A stretch of 64,000 nt of DNA from Plecoglossus altivelis. Taxonomy: Eukaryota > Chordata > Actinopteri > Osmeriformes > Plecoglossidae. The first letter of the stretch is position 1, and each line of letters starts with the position of its first letter. Location of the stretch: the NCBI GenBank assembly GCA_036571765.1, contig BROE01000007.1, positions 11,906,134-11,970,133 on the forward strand. The letters are read 5' to 3'. The position numbers were made by a program, and so were the translations under genes. Below the pieces are notes generated by a model. It was given only the letters and a program-made list of their open reading frames with translations. It searched no databases and was not told the origin of the DNA. Below are positions 59,214-64,000 of this stretch, one piece after another.

Positions 59214-59538
59214 CACACAGATAACTTGAACAAAAAAATCTCCTGACCAGAGTGTTCCGCCTCTTCCTGACAGATATTCGATGATGCCTACAAGTCCCAG
59301 CTGAGCTGTGTGGTTGTGGATGATATCGAGCGCTTGTTAGGTAAGATCCTCCGATCCCACCTGAGGGGCCCTCAGGCATAGGGCCATACAGAACCAGCCA
59401 GTGTGTCTTGAATGGTCCCTAGTGGAGGGTGAACATGTGCTTGTTCTTGTTCTCAGACTATGTCCCCATTGGCCCACGCTTCTCCAACCTGGTGCTGCAA
59501 GCCCTGCTGGTGCTCCTTAAGAAGACCCCACCCAAGGT

Positions 59539-59575
<37 letters not shown>

Positions 59576-61681
59576 TGTGTGTGTGTGTGTGTGTGTGTGT
59601 GATGCTTGCCGGGGCAGATAGAGGGCAGCAGATCTAGACAATGCCCTCACTTCAGCTTGATGGGAGGCCGTAGACGTCCCTGCTCGTGAGAAGAGCGAAG
59701 GGTGATCAGGGACAGGAACTGTGTTGGCCTCGTAGTCATGTGACTTGTCCTTGCACCGGCTCCGCTGTGACCGTTGGAGCCACGTGACCTCTGAATCCCA
59801 CCTGTGTGTGCGTGCGACCGCACGCTGGATCTGGGAGGGTGGAGGGCTGTGTGCAACCCTATGTTGGCCCAGTGTGCATGTTTGGTTCTGTGTGTGAATG
59901 AGAGTACAGACTATACGGCTGTGTGTGTGTGTGCATATGGGTGTGTGAGATCATGTTTGGCCCTGCTCTGTTGTGCTGACTGAATGTTGCCTGCTCTGTT
60001 CCCCCAGGGTTGTGAGGGCTGAAGCCCAGCAGGGTGCCTGGGCCGGAGGAAAGCTGGAGGGGGAGGCAGGGGGGGGGGGGGGGGGCGGGGGGGCTGGAAG
60101 GAGACATGGGGGGAGGCTCGAGTTAGAGTAGGGTGGAAGGCTGGGGGGAGACAGGGAGGAGGCTAGAAGGGGGAGGGGGGAGAGTAGGGGGAGACTGGGA
60201 AGGAAGGCTGGAGGGTGGCCGAGGAGAGGAGGCTGGAGGGGGGAAGAGTAGGGGGAGACTGGGAAGGAAGGCTGGAGGGAGGCCGGGGGGAGGAGGGGGA
60301 CATGGAGGAGAAAGGGCCCTGTGAGAGAGCTGGGACCTGGCAGCACGGCCTGTGTGGCACCTCATCTGCATGCACCATCACACCCCCCCACACCATGGGG
60401 GGGCAGCCCGCCTATAATCCGTCTCCCGTTCTCTCTCTTGCACGCTCTCTTTCCCTCTGTCTCTGTCTCTCTCCCTTGCATGAACTCTCTCCTGTTGTCT
60501 CTCTCCCTCTCGCTCTCTCTCTCCCTCTCTCTCTCCCTTTCTCTCTCTCCCTATGTCTCTCTCCCTTGCATGCTCTCTCTCCCCTATGTCTCTCACCCTC
60601 CTCTGCTCCCTAGCTCCAGGCCCTGGCAGAAGCTTCTGTGAACAGCCATCCTCCCTGCTCTCAGACAGGTTGAGATCAGGAGAGAGGAGGTCAGGGCTCT
60701 GTAGACTGGCTCCTCCTGGTCCTATAGGGCAGGGCTCTGTAGACTGGCTCCTCCTGGTCCTATAGGGCAGGGCTCTGTAGACTGGCTCCTCCTGGTCCTT
60801 CAGGTCAGGGCTCTGTAGACTGGCTACTCCTGGTCCTATAGGGCAGGGCTCTGTAGACTGGCTCCTCCTGGTCCTATAGGGCAGGGCTCTGTAGACTGGC
60901 TCCTACATTCAGCTAGACTGGATCATGAAAATGCTTATTTGTTAATGCTCGGTCTGTAGCACAACCTGTTTTGGGATGGCTTTAAGTAGTCTCATGCTCT
61001 AAGATTGTGTGTGTGTGTGTGTGTGTGTGTCTGTGTGTGTGTGTGTGTGTGTGGTTCTAGGGGCGGAAGCTGTTGATCATTGGCACCACCAGCAGGAAGG
61101 ATGTCCTTCAGGAGATGGAGATGCTGGATGCCTTCAGCACCACCATCCACATCCCCAACATCTCTAGAGGAGAGCAGCTGGTGGAGGCCCTGGAGGTACT
61201 CTCTCTCTGTGTCTCTCTCTCTCTCTCTCTCTCTCAGTGTCTCTCTCTGTCTCTCTGTCTCTGTCTGTCTCTCTCTGTGTCTCTCTCTGTCTGTCTCTCT
61301 CTGTGTCTCTGTGTCTCTCTCTTTGTCTCATTCGCTTTTTCTCTGTCTCTCTCTTTCTCTCTGTGTCTCTCTCTGTCTCTCTCTGTGTTCCTCTCTCTCT
61401 GTCTCTCTCTCTGTTTCACTCACTTTGTCTCTGTCTCTCTCTATCCCTTTCTCTCTCGCTGTCTGTCTCTGTCTCTCTTTGATATAAAGTATACTTACCA
61501 TGTACACAGTTCTCCCACTAATAGCCGTGCTCTCATCTAAGTGGGCATCATGCTGCTTCCTCCCCAGTTGCTGGGCAGTTTCCAGGAGAACGAGCGTGCA
61601 GCCATTGCCAAGGAAGTGAAAGGCCAGACCCTGTGGATCGGGATCAAGAAGCTGCTGATGCTCATCGAGATGGCTGTCCAG
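41836..61681 (+). CDS. NSF: NSF, vesicle-fusing ATPase (lacks last exon)
   Basis: Hexameric AAA+ ATPase that, with alpha-SNAP, disassembles SNARE complexes after membrane fusion. Nineteen exons (41836-41850, 46362-46447, 47279-47378, 48420-48459, 50060-50226, 50536-50643, 50833-50908, 51479-51634, 53481-53680, 55483-55648, 55909-55983, 56220-56407, 57363-57458, 57704-57860, one 134-nt and one 67-nt exon each present twice, 59457-59536, 61061-61195, 61568-61681) join in phase to 720 codons when one copy of the duplicated pair is used. Human NSF without its last ~25 residues has about the same length. N domain ~1-205; D1 with Walker A GPPGCGKT (261-268) and Walker B IIIFDEID (325-332); D2 with GPPNSGKT (544-551) and VVVDDIE (601-607). 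The last exon (MDPEYR-type) is not seen and probably lies past 64000. Fish can have two NSF paralogues; which one this is cannot be told. Confidence 0.96.
42441..42450 (+). repeat. Target-site duplication, left copy
   Basis: TGTTTTAGTT, identical to 44191-44200 on the other side of the LINE. The insertion therefore happened by target-primed reverse transcription at this site. Confidence 0.85.
42451..44190 (+). mobile_element. Non-LTR retrotransposon (LINE), internally deleted
   Basis: A GC-rich 1.74-kb insert in AT-rich intron DNA. Its 5' part (to about 43275) has a leader and a degraded endonuclease region (remnants such as LLGDFNARH at 43254-43280). It then jumps into the middle of the reverse transcriptase: from about 43281 an open frame to 44163 encodes [16 protein letters not shown], the catalytic block [27 protein letters not shown] and a C-terminus [20 protein letters not shown], closing at TAA 44161-44163. 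The 3' end is (GGAT)n at 44175-44190. TGTTTTAGTT flanks it on both sides. The sequence type is very abundant in teleost genomes; I do not assign the clade with certainty. It is non-autonomous, because most of the endonuclease and the first RT blocks are lost. Confidence 0.9.
43281..44163 (+). pseudogene. Reverse transcriptase fragment of the LINE
   Basis: About 293 codons open to TAA at 44161-44163. It contains the RT palm motif FADD and the downstream thumb and C-terminal region, but lacks the N-terminal RT blocks and most of the endonuclease because of the internal deletion. An ATG at 43069 opens this frame in the track sense, but it lies in the out-of-frame endonuclease remnant and is not a genuine start. 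Confidence 0.85.
44191..44200 (+). repeat. Target-site duplication, right copy
   Basis: TGTTTTAGTT directly after the (GGAT)n tail of the LINE, a perfect match to 42441-42450. Confidence 0.85.
46362..46447 (+). CDS. NSF: NSF exon 2
   Basis: Residues 6-33 plus two bases: [20 protein letters not shown] then SEKGPPFE. Acceptor CCCCCCAG, donor GTGAGT. The end of the exon departs from the usual SGQ-containing vertebrate sequence. Confidence 0.95.
46448..47278 (+). other. NSF intron 2
   Basis: 831 bp. Includes a 16-bp TGTGTGTGTTATGTTG array (46771-46846) and a short CA tract (47040-47054). No gene seen. Confidence 0.8.
47279..47378 (+). CDS. NSF: NSF exon 3
   Basis: Residues 34-67, [20 protein letters not shown] to IAFSLPQ. 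Acceptor TTCTCAG, donor GTACAG. Part of the NSF N domain. Confidence 0.96.
47379..48419 (+). other. NSF intron 3
   Basis: 1.04 kb without tandem repeats or recognisable coding sequence. Confidence 0.8.
48420..48459 (+). CDS. NSF: NSF exon 4 (40 nt)
   Basis: [13 protein letters not shown] plus one base, N domain, acceptor ACTTTACAG and donor GTAAGA. Short but unmistakable from the RKWAGLS motif. Confidence 0.93.
48460..50059 (+). other. NSF intron 4
   Basis: 1.6 kb with TG-rich microsatellite 48778-48869 and (CT)n-rich 49430-49622. No gene seen. Confidence 0.8.
50060..50226 (+). CDS. NSF: NSF exon 5
   Basis: Residues 81-136, containing [20 protein letters not shown] and [15 protein letters not shown] of the N domain. 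Acceptor CTCCTCCAG, donor GTACTA. Confidence 0.97.
50227..50535 (+). other. NSF intron 5
   Basis: 309 bp, two thirds of it (CT)n and TGTC variants (50328-50520) leading directly into the acceptor. Confidence 0.85.
50536..50643 (+). CDS. NSF: NSF exon 6
   Basis: Residues 137-172, [20 protein letters not shown] to GKKQK, phase 0 at both ends. Confidence 0.97.
50833..50908 (+). CDS. NSF: NSF exon 7
   Basis: Residues 173-197 plus one base, [20 protein letters not shown]. End of the N domain. Donor GTGAGT. Confidence 0.96.
50909..51478 (+). other. NSF intron 7
   Basis: 570 bp with a CA microsatellite (50941-50983); otherwise nothing recognised. Confidence 0.8.
51479..51634 (+). CDS. NSF: NSF exon 8
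   Basis: Residues 198-249 plus one base, ending [13 protein letters not shown]. It contains the N-D1 linker and [18 protein letters not shown], the D1 entry. Confidence 0.97.
51635..53480 (+). other. NSF intron 8
   Basis: 1.85 kb with (CT)n 51808-51872, G-rich 52233-52266 next to (CTC)n 52267-52290 and TG-rich 52768-52924. No further exon seen. Confidence 0.75.
53481..53680 (+). CDS. NSF: NSF exon 9: D1 Walker A
   Basis: Residues 250-316 with [20 protein letters not shown] (Walker A, K267) and [20 protein letters not shown]. Acceptor GGTGTGGCAG, donor GTGAGT. Confidence 0.98.
53681..55482 (+). other. NSF intron 9
   Basis: 1.8 kb. 53697-54165 is a CA-rich VNTR (ACACACACAACCACAG units, then TACTCAC variants). 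54680-55170 is CTCCTCTC-rich. No gene seen; the open frames here are repeat artefacts. Confidence 0.8.
53697..54165 (+). repeat. CA-rich VNTR with AACCACAGAC spacers
   Basis: Starts 17 bp after the exon 9 donor. (CA)n runs are separated regularly by ACAACCACAGAC. A larger block containing CACATCCACACACTACCATACTC (split by one base change) occurs twice, near 53879 and 53959, showing an 80-bp higher-order duplication. Confidence 0.85.
55483..55648 (+). CDS. NSF: NSF exon 10: D1 Walker B
   Basis: Residues 317-371 plus one base with [20 protein letters not shown] (Walker B, E330) and [17 protein letters not shown]. Acceptor CTCTGCAG, donor GTACAT followed by (CA)n. Confidence 0.98.
55771..55888 (+). 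repeat. 22-bp pyrimidine minisatellite before NSF exon 11
   Basis: Five near-identical units of CTCTCTCTCCATCTCTTTCT lie just upstream of the exon 11 acceptor and extend its polypyrimidine tract. Confidence 0.85.
55909..55983 (+). CDS. NSF: NSF exon 11
   Basis: [20 protein letters not shown] and KMEI, the D1 sensor-1/arginine-finger region (residues 372-397). Preceded by a 22-bp TCTCTCTCCATCTCTTTC-type repeat. Confidence 0.97.
56220..56407 (+). CDS. NSF: NSF exon 12
   Basis: Residues 397-459, [20 protein letters not shown] and [20 protein letters not shown]. End of the D1 large domain and its small helical domain. Confidence 0.97.
56408..57362 (+). other. NSF intron 12
   Basis: 955 bp with CG/CA-rich 56690-56770, CT-rich 56880-56995 and a TG repeat with GTGTGGC interruptions (57201-57355) reaching the acceptor. 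No gene seen. Confidence 0.8.
57363..57458 (+). CDS. NSF: NSF exon 13
   Basis: Residues 460-491, [20 protein letters not shown] and [11 protein letters not shown]. Acceptor GGGTGCAG, donor GTAAGT. Linker between D1 and D2. Confidence 0.95.
57704..57860 (+). CDS. NSF: NSF exon 14: start of D2
   Basis: Residues 492-543 plus one base, [20 protein letters not shown] and [10 protein letters not shown]. Acceptor CTCTCCCAG after (CTCC)n, donor GTAGGA followed by CA repeats. Confidence 0.97.
57861..58445 (+). other. NSF intron 14, CA-rich
   Basis: 585 bp consisting almost entirely of (CA)n, ACACACAG and related VNTR sequence up to about 58402, where the first copy of the tandem duplication begins. 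Confidence 0.85.
58446..58579 (+). CDS. NSF: NSF exon 15, copy A: D2 Walker A
   Basis: [20 protein letters not shown] and [18 protein letters not shown] (residues 544-588). Acceptor TCTCCCAG, donor GTTTGT (weak). Differs from copy B at 58477, 58486, 58489 and 58498, all synonymous. Confidence 0.9.
58713..58779 (+). CDS. NSF: NSF exon 16, copy A: D2 Walker B
   Basis: [20 protein letters not shown] and LL plus one base (residues 589-610). Identical in sequence to copy B, acceptor CCTGACAG, donor GTAAGA. Confidence 0.9.
59024..59157 (+). CDS. NSF: NSF exon 15, copy B: D2 Walker A
   Basis: Same protein as 58446-58579 (GPPNSGKT, residues 544-588), same splice signals. Because it is nearer to the exon 17 acceptor, this copy is the more likely default if only one pair is used. 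Confidence 0.92.
59274..59340 (+). CDS. NSF: NSF exon 16, copy B: D2 Walker B
   Basis: Base-for-base identical with 58713-58779. Its downstream intron (59341-59456) ends in TGTTCTCAG, the acceptor of exon 17. Confidence 0.92.
59457..59536 (+). CDS. NSF: NSF exon 17
   Basis: [20 protein letters not shown] and LKKTPPK (residues 611-637). Acceptor TTCTCAG, donor GTGTGT opening a (TG)n tract. Confidence 0.97.
60053..60300 (+). repeat. G-rich tract with GGAGRCTGGRAGG repeats
   Basis: Runs of G up to 17 and repeated AGGCTGGAGGG and GTAGGGGGAGACTGGGAAGG units. G-quadruplex-prone on the + (sense) strand. Confidence 0.75.
60690..60905 (+). repeat. 38-bp minisatellite in NSF intron 17
   Basis: Five to six units of AGGGCTCTGTAGACTGGCTC followed by CTCCTGGTCCTATAGGGC, with a single variant unit (CTTCAGGTC) in the middle. 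Confidence 0.9.
61061..61195 (+). CDS. NSF: NSF exon 18
   Basis: Residues 638-682, [20 protein letters not shown] and [20 protein letters not shown]. Acceptor GGTTCTAG, donor GTACTC leading into (CT)n. Confidence 0.97.
61196..61567 (+). other. NSF intron 18
   Basis: 372 bp, mostly (CT)n with TGTC and TTTC interruptions (61201-61480). Confidence 0.85.
61568..61681 (+). CDS. NSF: NSF exon 19 (last one in the window)
   Basis: Residues 683-720, [20 protein letters not shown] and [16 protein letters not shown]. Acceptor CTCCCCAG, donor GTGAGG. A further ~25 codons are expected in a final exon. Confidence 0.97.
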
Positions 61682-61693
61682 GTGAGGCCCTTT

Positions 61694-62225
61694 CTGAGCA
61701 ATGCTGCCTGCTGCTACCACACACACCCTGCTGCTACCACACACACCCTGCTGCCACACACACACTGTTGTTACCACACACACCCTGCTGCTGCTACACA
61801 CTGCTGCTGCCACACCCTGCTGCTACCACGCACACGCTGCTACCACACACACCCACACCCTGCTACCACACACACCCTGCTACCACACACACACTGCTGT
61901 TACCACATACTGCTGCTGCCACACACACCCTGCTGCTACCACACACACGCTGCTACCACACACACCCACACCCTGCTACCACACACACCCTGCAACCACA
62001 CACACCCTGCTGCTACCACACACTGCTGCTGCTGCCACACACACTCTGCTGCTACCACACACACCCTGCTGCTACACACACACTTACTACCACACACACC
62101 CTGCTGCTACCACACACACTTACTACCACACACACTGCTTCTCCACGCTGCTCCTACCTCACACTGCTGTTACCACACACAGGGCTGATTCCACACACTA
62201 CTGTCACCACACAGCCACCCACACA
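61694..62225 (+). repeat. CTGCTGCTACCACACACACC minisatellite
   Basis: About 25 variable units combining CTGCTG and ACCACACACAC. Some units are shortened to CTGCTACCACACACACC. Starts 13 bp after the exon 19 donor. Confidence 0.9.
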
Positions 62226-62500
62226 CTGCTAGACCGCTGTCTTCAGTCACAACAAATCGTTGTGTCTTGCTTTAATGAATACCAGTTCTGTCTGGAGATT
62301 GACTGGCGTGGAGAGCTCAGTTCTCATCCCTGACAGGAAGCCAGGCCATAAAGCAGCCCTCATAAGGACCTGGTTAGTCTTCGACAGGGGGAGGTCTTCA
62401 TGTTGTTCTCATAAACAACCTGTTTGCTACACAGCTGTTCAGGCGCTGTCGTGGTGATGGCAACTTTTGCCCTTACCTCCCGGTCGGGCCCTTCTTCCCC

Positions 62501-63218
62501 AGTGTGTTGGTGCGGGGCTGCAGTGTGTTGGTGTAGGGCTGCAGTGTGTTGGTGCGGGGCTGCAGTGTGTTGGTGTAGGGCTGCAGTGTGTTGGTGTAGG
62601 GCTGCAGTGTGTTGGTGTAGGGCTGCAGTGTGTTGGTGCGTGGCTGCAGTGTGTTGATGTAGGGCTGCAGTGTGTTGGTGTAGGGCTGCAGTGTGTTGGT
62701 GTAGGGCTGCAGTGTGTTGGTGTAGGGCTGCAGTGTGTTGGTGCGGGGCTGCAGTGTGTTGGTGTAGGGCTGCAGTGTGTTAATGCAGAGCTGCAGTGTG
62801 TTGGTGCGTGGCTGCAGTGTGTTGGTGTGGGGCTGCAGTGTGTTGGTGCGGGGCTGCAGTGTGTTGGTGTAGGGCTGCAGTGTGTTGGTGTAGGGCTGCA
62901 GTGTGTTGCTGTAGGGCTGCAGTGTGTTGGTGTAGGGCTGCAGTGTGTTGGTGCGTGGCTGCAGTTTGTTGGTGTAGGGCTGCAGTGTGTTGGTGTAGGG
63001 CTGCAGTGTGTTGGTGCGTGGCTGCAGTGTGTTGGTGCGTGGCTGCAGTGTGTTGGTGCGTGGCTGCAGTGTGTTGGTGTAGGGCTGCAGTGTGTTGGTG
63101 TAGGGCTGCAGTGTGTTGGTGTGGGGCTGCAGTGTGTTGGTGCGTGGCTGCAGTGTGTTGGTGTAGGGCTGCAGTGTGTTGGTGTAGGGCTGCAGTGTGT
63201 TGGTGCGTGGCTGCAGTG
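62501..63218 (+). repeat. 21-bp minisatellite, ~34 copies
   Basis: Unit GGCTGCAGTGTGTTGGTGTAG with the last bases alternating between GTGTAG, GTGCGG and GTGCGT. Length variation is nil (every unit 21 bp), so long open frames exist on both strands (267 and 264 codons) that are not genes. Each unit has a CTGCAG. Confidence 0.93.
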
Positions 63219-63399
63219 TGGTCTATGTCCCACGGCTGTGGTTGTGTGTCCCTGTACTGCTGGTTGCTGAGGCAGGGTGCTATGTAATTGCTGTGGTATG
63301 TACTAATGCAGCCATGTTGCCCCCCTCCCCCTCCAGTGAAATATGAACAAGTGTCTGCTGAGACATGCTGTGCACAGACACTTCTGCTTCAGTGTGACA

Positions 63400-63685
63400 C
63401 GTGCACAGAGACACACGCTCACACACAGTTACACACACTCACAGACACGGTTACACACACACACTCAAAGACATAGTTACACACGCTCGGGTACACGCGC
63501 ACAGACGGTTACGCACACAGACGCACACGCACTCACACACACACACACAGTTACACACACAGACACACACTCACAGACACATATACACATAGTTACACAC
63601 ACAGACACACACTCACAGACACATTTACACAGTTACACACACTCACAGACACATTTACACACAGTTACACACACATTTAAAGACG
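63400..63685 (+). repeat. CA-rich VNTR with AGTTACACAC units
   Basis: CAGTTACACACACTCACAGA-type units and ACACATTTACACAC variants form an irregular array. Confidence 0.8.
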
Positions 63686-64000
63686 CTTAGACAACTCCTG
63701 GTTCTTTTCCCCCTCCTCTTTCCCCTCTCATTCCAGCAATGCCTTATCTCATATATCAAGTCTTATGGCTGAAGGCAATCTACTGATTTGTTATTGCATT
63801 GACCTCCATTCTTTGTCTTTCAAAGTGTCGTCCAATTCAAATCCCTGTTCCTTCAATGGATAACTTTTTAAACTGATCTCGTACTTTTCACAACATACAT
63901 TGCCTGTGTGCGGATACTTGCCAAATCTCTTCATCAAGGATATGAGGTTAGCCTATTTGGATCAACCTTAAATCCCCACCCAATCACTACCCACCAAGGT

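Larger units (their letters stand above)
58403..59441 (+). repeat. NSF: Tandem duplication carrying two NSF exons
   Basis: Copy A about 58403-58880 and copy B about 58981-59441, separated by a CA/CAACAG tract. Both begin ACACAGAGCAGTAAAGCTGC and end GTGGAGGGTGAACATGTGCT. The offset is 578 bp on the left and 561 bp on the right, because of CA-length differences in the small intron. Outside the CA tract, only four base differences are seen, all in the 134-nt exon. Only copy B is followed by the acceptor of exon 17. Confidence 0.95.
59537..61060 (+). other. NSF intron 17
   Basis: 1.52 kb: (TG)n with GAGAGA (59537-59601), G-rich 60053-60300 including a 17-base G run (60069-60085), CT-rich 60430-60600, a 38-bp repeat (60690-60905) and (TG)n 61006-61052 before the acceptor. 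No gene seen. Confidence 0.8.
61682..64000 (+). other. NSF last intron (to window end)
   Basis: Three arrays (61694-62225, 62501-63218, 63400-63685) separated by short unique stretches. No sequence encoding the expected NSF C-terminus was found, so the last exon should be downstream of 64000. Confidence 0.7.

Noticed and set aside
62439..63270. Long open frames on both strands (267 and 264 codons)
   Set aside because: The 21-bp minisatellite has a period divisible by three, so frames without a stop in one unit stay open throughout. No start context, splice sites or non-repeat sequence supports a gene.
63300..64000. Search for the last NSF exon (MDPEYR-type C-terminus)
   Set aside because: No matching sequence with an acceptor was found between 61682 and 64000; it is taken to lie downstream.
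1..64000. tRNA, rRNA, snoRNA and microRNA genes
   Set aside because: No recognisable tRNA boxes, rRNA segments or convincing hairpin precursors were seen by eye. A covariance-model search would be needed to exclude small ones.

Overview
This window is vertebrate nuclear DNA, most likely from a ray-finned (teleost) fish. It carries intron-containing genes with GT-AG splice sites, very dense (CT)n, (CA)n and minisatellite arrays, and two LINE families whose translated C-termini I recognise from fish genomes. The species cannot be named from the sequence. There are no prokaryotic features, and I found no tRNA, rRNA or CRISPR array.

Layout: (1) 1-24,288 is the 3' part of MYO1D on the + strand. 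The last six coding exons are visible (297 codons: IQ-motif region plus the TH1 tail, ending at a stop). They lie in long introns full of simple repeats, minisatellites and a ~0.5 kb tandem duplication. (2) 24,289-28,654 holds the MYO1D 3' UTR and a spacer with a 22/26-bp minisatellite. A LINE fragment on the - strand sits further upstream, in the last MYO1D intron (21,953-22,490). (3) 28,655-32,818 is CDK5R1 (p35, 302 aa, one coding exon) on the - strand with a long AT-rich 3' UTR. (4) 32,819-35,376 is the divergent CDK5R1/PSMD11 promoter region. (5) 35,377-38,997 is a complete 12-coding-exon PSMD11 (422 aa, the length of the human protein) on the + strand, with a probable further intron directly after the stop codon. 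(6) 41,836-61,681 is NSF on the + strand: 19 coding exons giving 720 codons, with only the last short exon (~25 aa) missing, probably beyond the window end. Intron 1 of NSF holds an internally deleted LINE flanked by a perfect 10-bp target-site duplication.

The genes are functionally separate: a membrane-binding class I myosin, the neuronal CDK5 activator, a 19S proteasome lid subunit and the SNARE-disassembly ATPase. MYO1D, CDK5R1 and PSMD11 are also neighbours on human 17q11.2. From memory PSMD11 has the opposite relative orientation there, and NSF lies further away on 17q21.

The most notable feature is a ~0.5 kb tandem duplication inside NSF that copies two complete exons, those with the Walker A and Walker B motifs of the D2 ATPase domain. 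Both copies are intact and encode identical protein. Their phases would let both be spliced in tandem and in frame. Other points of interest are an in-frame, stop-free 108-nt intron in PSMD11, CTAG clusters in the first introns of PSMD11 and NSF, and an array of steroid-receptor-like half-site palindromes in a MYO1D intron.
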